Below are positions 26,206-33,777 of a stretch of DNA of 64,000 bases, in pieces. The stretch is taken from contig NZ_PYPS01000001.1 of the NCBI RefSeq assembly GCF_003027925.1, positions 124,001-188,000 on the forward strand. The letters are read 5' to 3'. Each line of letters starts with the position of its first letter. Position 1 is the stretch's first letter. The notes beneath the pieces are model-generated. The model had not been told where the DNA came from and did not search any database. It saw nothing but the letters and a program-made list of their open reading frames with translations. The translations under genes were made by a program, and so were the position numbers. This DNA comes from Micromonospora sp. RP3T (GTDB lineage: Bacteria > Actinomycetota > Actinomycetes > Mycobacteriales > Micromonosporaceae).

Positions 26206-26367
26206 GCCACTCCGTTCGTAGGGAATGGTGAGGGACCGGCCGTCTCAGTGACGCGTGTCGAAATTTGCCGGTGCGGCTGAACGTAGCCGACGGGAAGCGC
26301 CATCGACAGGGGTGAACAGGCCAGTACTCCTCCGCCGATCGACCGGCCCGGCGCCGGGTACGACGAA

Positions 26368-26392
26368 GGGCGGGCCGCCGCGCGACCCGCCC
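26368..26392 (-). terminator. Probable terminator of acs
   Basis: GGGCGGG/CCCGCCC 7-bp stem with an 11-nt loop, 18 bp past the acs stop. Confidence 0.5.
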
Positions 26393-26409
26393 CTGCCGTA
26401 CCGGTGTCG

Positions 26410-28398
26410 TCAGTCCTCGTCGGACTTGCCGCCACTCATCCCCGACGAGATCAACTCCATCACCGAGGAGTCCTGCAACGTGGTCACGTCGCCCAGCGAC
26501 CGGTTCTCCGCCACGTCCCGCAGCAAGCGGCGCATGATCTTGCCGGAGCGGGTCTTCGGCAGCTCCGGCACCAGCATGATCTGCCGCGGCTTGGCGATCG
26601 GGCCGAGCGTCCGCGCCACGTGGTTGCGCAGCTCGGCGATGAGCTGCTCGCCCGCGTCACCGGTGATCTCCGCGCTGCCGCGCGGAATGGCGAACGCGAC
26701 GATGGCCTGCCCGGTGGTCGGATCGGTCGCGCCGACCACCGCCGCCTCCGCCACCGAAGGGTGGCTGACCAGCGCCGACTCGACCTCCGTGGTGGAGATG
26801 TTGTGCCCGGACACCAGCATCACGTCGTCGACCCGGCCGAGCAGCCAGATGTGCCCGTCGTCGTCCTTCTTGGCGCCGTCACCGGCGAAGTAGACCCACT
26901 TGTCGCCGACGTTGGCGCCCGCCCCGAACCGCGACCAGTACGTCTCCAGGAACCGGTTGTCGTCACCCCAGATGGTGCGCAGCATCGACGGCCACGGCTC
27001 GGTGAGCACCAGGTAGCCACCCCCGCCGTTCGGCACCGACTCACCCTGGTCGTCGACCACGTCGGCGACCACGCCGGGCAGCGGGGTCATCGCCGAACCC
27101 GGCTTCGCCTCGGTCACCCCCGGCAGCGGCGAGATCATCATCGCCCCGGTCTCGGTCTGCCACCAGGTGTCGACCACCGGCAGCTCACCGCGCCCGACGT
27201 ACTGCCGGTACCAGATCCACGCCTCCGGGTTGATCGGCTCACCGACGCTGCCGAGCAGCCGCAGCGACGACAGGTCGTAGCCCGCCGGGATGTCCTCGCC
27301 CCACTTCATCATGGTGCGGATCAGCGTCGGCGCGGTGTACAGGATGCTGACCCGATACTTGTCGACGATCTCCCAGAACCGGCCCTTGTGCGGGGTGTCC
27401 GGCGTGCCCTCGTACATGACCTGGGTGGCGCCGTTGGAGAGCGGGCCGTAGACGATGTAAGAGTGCCCGGTCACCCAGCCGATGTCGGCCGTGCACCAGT
27501 AGACGTCGGTCTCCGGCTTCAGGTCGAACACCGCGTGCGTCGTGTACGACGTCTGGGTCAGGTAGCCGCCGGTGGTGTGCAGGATGCCCTTCGGCCGGGC
27601 CGTGGTGCCGCTGGTGTAGAGAATGAACAGCGGGTGCTCGGCGTCGAACGCCTGCGCCTCGTGCTCCGGCGCGGCGGTCTCCACCGTCTCGTGCCACCAG
27701 TGGTCCTTCGCCGACCAGCCGACCTCCTCGCCGGTGCGGCGCACCACCAGCACGTGCTCCACGGACGGGCAGTTCGCCACCGCCTCGTCCACGGTCGGCT
27801 TGAGCGCCGACGGCTTGCCCCGCCGGAAGCCGCCGTCCGCGGTGATCACCACCTTGGCGCTGGCGTCCTGGATCCGGTTGGTCAACGCGTCGGCGGAGAA
27901 GCCACCGAACACCACGCTGTGCGTGGCGCCGATCCGGGCGCAGGCGAGCATCGCCACCGCCGCCTCCGGGATCATCGGCAGGTAGATCGCCACCCGGTCG
28001 CCGGCCGTCACGCCCAGCTCGGTCAGCGCGTTCGCCGCCTGGCAGGTGAGCCGGTGCAGGTCCGCGTAGGTGACCGTGCGGGTGTCGCCCGGCTCGCCCT
28101 CCCAGTGGATTGCCACCTTGTCGCCGTGGCCCGCCTCCACGTGCCGGTCCAGGCAGTTGTACGCCACGTTCAGCCGGCCGCCGGTGAACCACTTCGCGAA
28201 CGGGGCGTTCGACCAGTCGAGCACCTGCTCCCACGGCTCGGCCCAGCTCAGCCGGCCGGCCTGACGCGCCCAGAAGGCGAGCCGGTCGGCGGCCGCCTCC
28301 TCGTACGCCTCCGCGGTCACGTTGGCGTTCGCGGCGAGTTCGGCCGGCGGCGGGAACTGGCGCGTCTCGTTCAGCAGATTGGCCAATGCCTCGCTCAT
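26410..28398 (-). CDS. acs: Acetyl-CoA synthetase (AMP-forming)
   Basis: Converts acetate, ATP and CoA to acetyl-CoA through acetyl-AMP. The 662-residue length is standard. The adenylation motif YTSGTTARPKG, the WWQTETG motif and the C-terminal TRSGKIMRR segment, whose Lys is the site of regulatory acetylation in this family, are all present. ATG at 28398 has AAGGAG upstream. In Streptomyces coelicolor acs also lies at one end of the ssd/tad/bldG block. Confidence 0.95.
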   Translation of the reverse strand: MSEALANLLNETRQFPPPAELAANANVTAEAYEEAAADRLAFWARQAGRLSWAEPWEQVLDWSNAPFAKWFTGGRLNVAYNCLDRHVEAGHGDKVAIHWEGEPGDTRTVTYADLHRLTCQAANALTELGVTAGDRVAIYLPMIPEAAVAMLACARIGATHSVVFGGFSADALTNRIQDASAKVVITADGGFRRGKPSALKPTVDEAVANCPSVEHVLVVRRTGEEVGWSAKDHWWHETVETAAPEHEAQAFDAEHPLFILYTSGTTARPKGILHTTGGYLTQTSYTTHAVFDLKPETDVYWCTADIGWVTGHSYIVYGPLSNGATQVMYEGTPDTPHKGRFWEIVDKYRVSILYTAPTLIRTMMKWGEDIPAGYDLSSLRLLGSVGEPINPEAWIWYRQYVGRGELPVVDTWWQTETGAMMISPLPGVTEAKPGSAMTPLPGVVADVVDDQGESVPNGGGGYLVLTEPWPSMLRTIWGDDNRFLETYWSRFGAGANVGDKWVYFAGDGAKKDDDGHIWLLGRVDDVMLVSGHNISTTEVESALVSHPSVAEAAVVGATDPTTGQAIVAFAIPRGSAEITGDAGEQLIAELRNHVARTLGPIAKPRQIMLVPELPKTRSGKIMRRLLRDVAENRSLGDVTTLQDSSVMELISSGMSGGKSDED

Positions 28399-28527
28399 AC
28401 GGTGGCTCCTTCGTCGCGTGACCTGCGTCTCCCTACTCCGGGGAAGGTTAGCCCCGCCGTACCCGACCCGCGACCGCCCGCCCCGCTCCGCGCGCTCAGC
28501 GGCTCCCCCTCCGCGCCGAGGTGCAAG

Positions 28528-28577
28528 GCGGGGGCCCCGCTTAACGCATTCGGTAGAGGAAGGGCCCCTTCTTAACA
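28528..28577. repeat. REP-like double palindrome with TTAAC spacers
   Basis: Two short palindromes, GCGGGGGCCCCGC (28528-28540) and GAAGGGCCCCTTC (28559-28571), are each followed by TTAAC. From memory, elements of this style recur between genes in Micromonosporaceae; only one copy is in the window. The TTAACA at 28572-28577 may double as the -35 box of the next gene. Confidence 0.5.
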
Positions 28578-28593
28578 CCCGCGACCGTGTCGC

Positions 28594-28599
28594 TAGCGT
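28594..28599 (+). promoter_or_regulatory. -10 box of leaderless Fic-like gene
   Basis: TAGCGT ends 6 nt before the GTG at 28606. TTAACA at 28572-28577 stands 16 bp upstream as a -35. Confidence 0.6.
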
Positions 28600-28605
28600 G
28601 ACGGG

Positions 28606-29352
28606 GTGACCACCGATCCGCTCGCCCCGCTGCTCGCGCTCGCCGACGTCGCGTCCGCCGTCGAGCAGGCCCGCGACCGGGTCGACCAGGCCCACCGGCA
28701 CCGCGCGCTGCGCCGCCAGGGCGGTCCGCTCGCCGCCGAGATCAGTCTCCGCTCGGCCGTGGCCAGCGCCGCGCTGGAGGGCCGGGACCACGACCGCGAG
28801 GAGGTACGCGCCGGCACCGTCACCGACCCGGTGCTCCAGGGCGCGCTGCGGGTGGCCGGCGCGCTGCCCGGCCTGAGCGACCTCTGGCCGAAGGCGCCCC
28901 GACAGGTGCTCGCCCGGCTGCACGTGCTCGCCGCCCGGGACGTGGTGACCGAGGAGGAACTGGGACGCCCGGTCGCCGACCCGGTGGTGGCGGCCCGCCT
29001 CGACGGCCTGTCCGGCCTGGTGGCCGGCGGCACGAAGGTACCGCCGTTGGTGCTGGCCGCCGTCGTGCACGGCGAACTGCTGAACCTGCGCCCGTTCCCG
29101 GGCCCCTCCGGCGTGGTCGCCCGCGCCGCCGCGCGACTGGTGCTGATCTCCACCGGGTTCGACCCCCGCGGGCTGGTCGCGGTGGACGTCGGGCACCGTG
29201 AGCGGGAACCGGAGTACGTCGGCGCGGCCGGCGCCTTCGCCACCGGCACCCCGGACGGCCTGCGCTCCTGGCTGCGGCACTACATGGCCGCGGTGGAGGT
29301 GGGAGCGGAGCAGATCACGCTCGTCGGCGACGAGATCCTCGCCGCCTCCTGA
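28606..29352 (+). CDS. Fic-fold-like protein with degenerate active site
   Basis: 248 residues, helical. A segment near residue 164, RPFPGPSGVVAR, aligns with the Fic motif HPFx(D/E)GNGRxxR but lacks the catalytic His and the GN and R nucleotide-binding residues. AMP transfer therefore looks impossible. An ALEG stretch near residue 56 resembles the region before Fic inhibitory helices. The gene sits between acs and a HAD phosphatase. Its role is unknown and the Fic relationship is an inference from the motif. Confidence 0.7.
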   Translation: MTTDPLAPLLALADVASAVEQARDRVDQAHRHRALRRQGGPLAAEISLRSAVASAALEGRDHDREEVRAGTVTDPVLQGALRVAGALPGLSDLWPKAPRQVLARLHVLAARDVVTEEELGRPVADPVVAARLDGLSGLVAGGTKVPPLVLAAVVHGELLNLRPFPGPSGVVARAAARLVLISTGFDPRGLVAVDVGHREREPEYVGAAGAFATGTPDGLRSWLRHYMAAVEVGAEQITLVGDEILAAS

Positions 29353-29442
29353 CGCGCGCTGCCTCCCGGCAGCTTTCCCGGCTCCTGGGCGCGTGCAGCC
29401 TTCTTTGGGTGGTGCCTTTTCCGGCGGTCGCGGCCGAACGGG

Positions 29443-30249
29443 TCAGGCGGTGGGCGCGACGGCCCTGGTACGGCGGTGCCGGCCGTACCAGGCGATGCCG
29501 ATGGCGACTCCGACACCCACGCCCAGCGCCGCCGCCGCGACCGGTACCGCCGGCCGCTCCCGCAGTCGGCGGCCCAGCGGGATCGGGTGCCGGAACTCCA
29601 GCACCGGCCAGGCGTTCTCCAGCGCCAACCTGCGCAGCGCCCGGTCCGGGTTGACCACGGACGGGTGGCCCACGCACTCCAGCAAGGGCCGGTCACTGTA
29701 CGAGTCGGAGTACGCGTACGACTCGGCCAGGTCGTAGTCGCGCTCCTGGGCCAGCTCACCCACGGCATCGACCTTGCTCGGGCCGGCCGCGTAGAACTCG
29801 ACCTCGCCGCTGTAGCGGCCCTCGACGACCGCCATCCGGGTGGCGATCACGTCGGTCACCCCGAGCAGCTCGCCGATCGGCCGAACCATCTCCTCGCCCG
29901 AGGCGGAGACCAGCACGACGTCCCGGCCGGCAGCCTGGTGCTCCTCGATGAGGGCGGCGGCTTCGGCGTACACATAGGGGTTGATCAGCTCGTGCAGCGT
30001 CTCCGCGACGATCTGGCGGACCTGCTCCACCGGCCAGCCCTTACAGAGCGTGGCCAGATAGTCCCGGGTACGGGCCATGGTCTGCTCGTCGGTGCCGCCC
30101 AGCCGGAACATCAGCTGCGCGTACGCCGACTTGACCACGTCACGCCGAGTGATCAGCCCGTCCCGGTAGAACGGCCGACCGAACGCCAGAGCGCTCGACT
30201 TGGCGATGACGGTCTTGTCGAGATCGAAGAAAGCGGCACCACGGCCCAC
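29443..30249 (-). CDS. HAD-IB family hydrolase (SerB-like), C-terminal membrane helix
   Basis: 268 residues. HAD motif I is FFDLDKTVIAKSS (about residues 7-19), motif II is VLVSAS, and motif IV falls in YSDSYSDRPLL. The family includes phosphoserine phosphatase and phospholipid-related phosphatases. The C-terminal hydrophobic segment (about residues 233-253) with a basic tail suggests membrane attachment and a non-serine substrate. GTG at 30249 lies 8 nt after TAGACT. A HAD gene beside the 6C RNA and ssd is the usual actinobacterial arrangement. Confidence 0.88.
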   Translation of the reverse strand: MGRGAAFFDLDKTVIAKSSALAFGRPFYRDGLITRRDVVKSAYAQLMFRLGGTDEQTMARTRDYLATLCKGWPVEQVRQIVAETLHELINPYVYAEAAALIEEHQAAGRDVVLVSASGEEMVRPIGELLGVTDVIATRMAVVEGRYSGEVEFYAAGPSKVDAVGELAQERDYDLAESYAYSDSYSDRPLLECVGHPSVVNPDRALRRLALENAWPVLEFRHPIPLGRRLRERPAVPVAAAALGVGVGVAIGIAWYGRHRRTRAVAPTA

Positions 30250-30257
30250 GGCGCGAA

Positions 30258-30263
30258 AGTCTA
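30258..30263 (-). promoter_or_regulatory. -10 box of leaderless HAD gene
   Basis: TAGACT ends 8 nt before the GTG at 30249. No convincing -35 is visible. Confidence 0.5.
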
Positions 30264-30449
30264 GCCGGACGGGACGCCCACAGCCGCCCGGCCCGGACCC
30301 CTAACCTGAGGTGCACCCGGCCGAGTGACCCCGGTCACATGGAAGCGTAAGAAATTAGCTTTGCGTGGAGTGAACACCACTCGACGTATAAGGGTCGGCT
30401 GCGGCATGCTTGTCCTCACGACGGGAGTTCACGTCTCGTCGCTACTGGA

Positions 30450-30560
30450 GGCCTCGGCGGTTGCACCCCCCGTGACCGCTGAGTCGGTTCGGCTCGACCC
30501 CCCCGGAGCCGAACCACCCCGACGACCCCCGTCTCCCCCCGACGGGGGTCGTCCCTTTGT
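30450..30560 (+). ncRNA. 6C small RNA
   Basis: Actinobacterial 6C RNA, known as scr3559 in Streptomyces coelicolor and B11 in Mycobacterium tuberculosis, where it lies beside the ssd gene. Hairpin 1 pairs 30453-30461 with 30475-30483 and carries CCCCCC in its loop. Hairpin 2 pairs 30486-30495 with 30506-30515 and has seven Cs. The terminator pairs 30521-30533 with 30541-30553, has six Cs in its loop, and is followed by CCTTTGT. C-rich loops are thought to pair with G-rich mRNA sites. The 5' end is uncertain; TATAAG at 30387-30392 is a possible -10. The HAD/ssd neighbourhood matches other species. Confidence 0.9.
30521..30553 (+). terminator. Intrinsic terminator of 6C RNA
   Basis: Perfect 13-bp stem (GACGACCCCCGTC) with loop TCCCCCC and a short T-containing tail. 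Confidence 0.88.
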
Positions 30561-30623
30561 GTGGAGCGCTCCCGCCCAGGTGGGAGCGCCTTCCGGCTCG
30601 GCCAGTTCGGGCGTCGGTGTGGC

Positions 30624-30657
30624 GGAGCGGCCGACCCGTCGCCGGGCCGGCCGCTCC
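30624..30657 (-). terminator. Terminator of the secreted-protein gene
   Basis: 15-bp stem with one mismatch (GGAGCGGCCGACCCG against its partner) and a 4-nt loop, 10 bp past the stop at 30668. A second weaker hairpin lies at 30566-30589. Confidence 0.65.
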
Positions 30658-30667
30658 CATCGGCGGA

Positions 30668-31555
30668 TCAGCCCTTGATCAGCTTGACGACCGCGGTGTC
30701 GTTGACCTCGACGTACTGGTTGTACTCGCTGTCGTAGCCCTGGGCCCTGGTGCTGACCTCCACGTCACCCTTGACGAACGGCACGGTGCCGGTCGGCGAG
30801 GCGGTGGCGGTCCAGGCCGCCGGGGTGCCCGGGGCGCAGTCCACGCGGGTGGTGAAGTCACCCCGGACGATGGTCTTCTTGACGATCTCGGTAACCGTGC
30901 CGTACAGCGCCACGGAGGTGGGCTGGTTGCAGGTGACCGTGCCGTGCACGACCGCCTTGCCGCTCACCGTGCTGGCCGTGCCCTGGGTGGCCACGGCGAG
31001 CGCGAGGTCCAGCGGCACCGGGGCCGGCGAGTTGGCGATGTGCACCTCGCCGCGGGCCGCCGCGGTGCCGCCCTCGCAGTGCTGCTCGAAGGTGGCGTCG
31101 AACGTCTGGACGTAGCCGTTCGGTCCGAAGACGGCGTTGAGCACGGTGAACGTGCCGGTCAGCTCGTTGCAGCCGCGGCCGTTCCCGTCCAGGCTCAGGC
31201 CGGGGCCCGCGCCGTTGAACGGGTAGCGGGTCGCGTTCTCGTAGGTGCCCGGGGTCAGCGGCTGGCTGCCCGGGGCGTCGAAGTCCAGGTACCACCAGTC
31301 GCCGCCGTAGCCGTTGACGTTGACCGACACGTGGCTGGCGTCGGTCGACGCGGAGGTGGTGAGCTGGTCGCCGTCGGCGACCGAATAGGCGTACGACCCG
31401 CCGCCGGTGATGTAGTCGCCCTGGTCACCGCTGAAGGTGACCGAACCGGACGCCACCGGCTGCGCCTGTGCCGGCGCGGCAGCGACCAGCCCACCCAGCG
31501 CCCCCGTGATCGACAGGCTGGCCGCCAGGGCCGCCCTCCGCCAGGTCTTGTGCAT
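30668..31555 (-). CDS. Secreted protein of unknown function
   Basis: 295 residues with a typical signal peptide (basic MHKTWRR, hydrophobic core, cleavage near AQA at about residue 32). The mature part is Gly/Thr/Val-rich, predicted beta-sandwich, with cysteines spaced as two likely disulphides (GCNELTG with EQHCEGG, TCNQPT with DCAPG). I recognise no family. ATG at 31555 has GAGGAG upstream. It is antisense to and convergent with the 6C RNA. Confidence 0.8.
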   Translation of the reverse strand: MHKTWRRAALAASLSITGALGGLVAAAPAQAQPVASGSVTFSGDQGDYITGGGSYAYSVADGDQLTTSASTDASHVSVNVNGYGGDWWYLDFDAPGSQPLTPGTYENATRYPFNGAGPGLSLDGNGRGCNELTGTFTVLNAVFGPNGYVQTFDATFEQHCEGGTAAARGEVHIANSPAPVPLDLALAVATQGTASTVSGKAVVHGTVTCNQPTSVALYGTVTEIVKKTIVRGDFTTRVDCAPGTPAAWTATASPTGTVPFVKGDVEVSTRAQGYDSEYNQYVEVNDTAVVKLIKG

Positions 31556-31675
31556 CCCCGCTCCTCTCGGTGAGACAGCTGGGCGGTCGTACCGCCCGAA
31601 AGTTGCTGTCGATCAATTACCGCACAGAGTGGTGATGTCGTTACACCGCGAGGACAAAGCGTCCGAAAGGGACAG

Positions 31676-32365
31676 TCAGCGGATCACGGCGCGCAGCGTC
31701 TGCCCGGCCGGCTCGAAGCAGGCGAGCCCGCGGCCCTGCTCGTCTGTCACCACCCACGGGTGGCCCACGTACGTCTGCTGCCGGTAGGACTGCCCCGCCT
31801 GGAGCACCGCGTACCGCTGGCGCCGGCCGTCGTAGTCCAACCAGTTGACGACCACGGGCGCGGTCCGGGCGTTGACGAAGTCGACGAAGGTCTCCGGCCC
31901 GCCCCCGCTGGAGCGCAGTGTCGACTCCCGGGACGCCGGGAGCGGGGTGAGTTCGCCGGGCCGGGACACCGGCGGCTTCGTCCGGCTGGCCGACGGCTTC
32001 GGCGCCGGCGGTCGGGCGGCCGGAGTGGTGCGGCGGGGCGGGGCCGGCGAGCGGGTCGGCAGCACGGCGCGGGTGGAGAGCGACACGGGCGCCGGGGAGT
32101 ACGACTCGGTCGCCAGGTCCGCGGCCGGCGTGCCGGGCGAGGCCAGGATCGCCTCGGCGCCGCCGGGCGGCGGCAGGTCGGGGCGGCGGGGCATGGCGAA
32201 GAAGCTGAGCGTGCCGACCAGCACCACCACCATGACCCCGATCGCCACCGAGGCGAGCGTGGCCGGGGACGGGTCGCGGAGCCAGGCCTCGCCGCCGCTC
32301 GGCGGGGCCGGCCGGGCGTGGCGTCGGCCGGACGGGGTTCCGGTGCCGTGCGGTGAATCGGTCAT
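31676..32365 (-). CDS. Membrane-anchored protein with von Hippel-Lindau beta-like domain
   Basis: 229 residues. A short cytosolic N-terminus, one transmembrane helix (about residues 38-60), a Pro/Ser/Thr-rich linker to about residue 150, then a ~70-residue C-terminal domain. That domain begins VDFVNARTAPVVVNWLDYDG and continues YAVLQAGQSYRQQTYVGHPW, matching the VHL beta-domain pattern, including the N-R-x-W-L-x-Y-x-G-x-x-x-x-Y core. Topology puts the domain outside the cell. ATG at 32365 has GAGG upstream. Ligand and role are unknown. Confidence 0.8.
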   Translation of the reverse strand: MTDSPHGTGTPSGRRHARPAPPSGGEAWLRDPSPATLASVAIGVMVVVLVGTLSFFAMPRRPDLPPPGGAEAILASPGTPAADLATESYSPAPVSLSTRAVLPTRSPAPPRRTTPAARPPAPKPSASRTKPPVSRPGELTPLPASRESTLRSSGGGPETFVDFVNARTAPVVVNWLDYDGRRQRYAVLQAGQSYRQQTYVGHPWVVTDEQGRGLACFEPAGQTLRAVIR

Positions 32366-32673
32366 GGCCTCGATTCCGCGAGCGGTGCCGTCCGTTCCAC
32401 GGCAGGGGGCTCCGATTATGCGGGACGGGCAGCGTTCCCAGTCAATGGCTGGCGGGGCCACCGGTGCCGGCCGGTGAGCTGGGCCGGACCAGTCGTCCGG
32501 CCAACGTTCCCCGCCGATCCGGTCGCGCGGACGCATAGCAGATCGACTCGTTCGGCGAGGTCTGTCCACAAGCCCCTCCGTTGTCCACAGGCGAGCGGCT
32601 GCGGCACCCACCCGATCGACCCGATGGGCAGGCTCCACCACGGCACGTCCGAGTCCGACCGTTGGAGGCCGCC
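32366..32673. other. Intergenic region upstream of the ssd/tad operon
   Basis: 308 bp between the divergent VHL-like gene and ssd. It holds two DnaA-box-like nonamers (32562-32570 and 32581-32589) about 90-110 bp before ssd, and presumably both promoters, though no clear -10/-35 pair stands out. No gene is visible. Confidence 0.6.
32562..32589 (+). promoter_or_regulatory. Two DnaA-box-like nonamers upstream of ssd
   Basis: CTGTCCACA at 32562-32570 and TTGTCCACA at 32581-32589, same orientation, start to start 19 bp. TTGTCCACA is the preferred actinobacterial DnaA box. Paired boxes before a septum-site/ParA-like gene could link the operon to replication. Confidence 0.45.
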
Positions 32674-33777
32674 ATGGCGCCCCGCACCCCGCTTCCGCCG
32701 TACCGTCGACTGCCCTTGCTCGTCACGGCCGACGGTGACCTGCTCGATGAGCTGTTGCGCCTGGCCGCGGCCGGCGGCACGGAGGTCGAGCTGGCGGCCG
32801 ACCCGGCGGCCGCCCGCGCCCGCTGGGCGCCCGCGCCGCTGGTGCTGGTCGGCGCCGACCAGGCCGCGGCCTGTCTGCGGGCCCGCCTGCCGCGGCGTCC
32901 GCGCACGGTGCTGGTCGGGCGATCCGGCCAGCTCGATCCGGGTACGGAGCTGGCCGAGCTGATCGGCGCCGAGCACGTCGCGGCGCTGCCCGCGGCGGAG
33001 CCCTGGCTGGTCGACCGGTTCGCCGAGTGCGTGACCGGGCCGGTCGGCGCGGGCCCGGGCCGGGTCGTGGCGGTGCTCGGCGGGCGCGGCGGCGCGGGCG
33101 CCAGCGTGCTCGCCGGCGGGCTCGCGGTCAGTGCGGCCCGGGCCCGGCTCCGCACGCTCCTGGTCGATGCCGACCCGTTGGGCGGCGGCCTCGACCTGGT
33201 GCTCGGATGGGAGCAGCTCGACGGGTTGCGCTGGCCCGAGCTGGCCGGCGCCGACGGCCGGGTGGATCCACCGTCGCTGGTCCGCGCGCTGCCCAGCCGT
33301 GGCGACCTGGTGGTGCTCTCGTGGGACCGGGGGGACCTGCGGCACCTGCCGGCCGAGGCGATGGCCGCCACTGTCGACGCCGGCCGCCGCGGGCGGGACC
33401 TGGTCGTGCTCGACCTGCCGCGGCATCTCGACGACGCGGCGGTGATCGCCCTCCAGGCCGCCGACCGCGCGTTCCTCGTGGTGCCCGCGGAGCTGCGCGC
33501 CACCGCCGCCGCGGCCCGGGTGGCCGCCGTGGTGGCACCCCAGTGCGCCGACCTCTCGGTGATCGTGCGCGGTCCGGCTCCGGGTCGGCTCCGGGCGGCC
33601 GAGGTGGCCCGCGCGCTCGGCCTGCCGCTCGCCGGCACGCTCCGGCCGGAGCCCGGCCTGTGCCGAGGCCTTGAGCGCGGCGAGGCCCCGGGCGCCACCG
33701 GCAAGGGCCCGCTCGCCGTGCTGTGCCAGCGGCTCGTTGACGAGCTGACCGGTCGGTCCGCGGCGGGCGCGGCGTGA
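32674..33777 (+). CDS. ssd: Septum-site-determining protein Ssd (CpaE-like)
   Basis: 367-residue member of the helicase/secretion-neighbourhood CpaE-like family. A receiver-like N-terminal part (about residues 1-120) precedes a MinD/ParA-type ATPase with deviant Walker A GGRGGAGAS near residue 133 and the LLVDADPLGGGLD switch. In Mycobacterium the homologue affects septation and morphology, and in Tad systems CpaE positions the pilus machine. ATG at 32674 has TTGGAGG upstream. It is the first gene of a tightly coupled operon; tadA starts inside its stop. Confidence 0.9.
   Translation: MAPRTPLPPYRRLPLLVTADGDLLDELLRLAAAGGTEVELAADPAAARARWAPAPLVLVGADQAAACLRARLPRRPRTVLVGRSGQLDPGTELAELIGAEHVAALPAAEPWLVDRFAECVTGPVGAGPGRVVAVLGGRGGAGASVLAGGLAVSAARARLRTLLVDADPLGGGLDLVLGWEQLDGLRWPELAGADGRVDPPSLVRALPSRGDLVVLSWDRGDLRHLPAEAMAATVDAGRRGRDLVVLDLPRHLDDAAVIALQAADRAFLVVPAELRATAAAARVAAVVAPQCADLSVIVRGPAPGRLRAAEVARALGLPLAGTLRPEPGLCRGLERGEAPGATGKGPLAVLCQRLVDELTGRSAAGAA

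Noticed and set aside
30325..30678. 117-codon plus-strand open frame across the 6C RNA
   Set aside because: It reads through the three C-loop hairpins and the terminator, and has no ribosome site that fits. The conserved RNA explains the region better.
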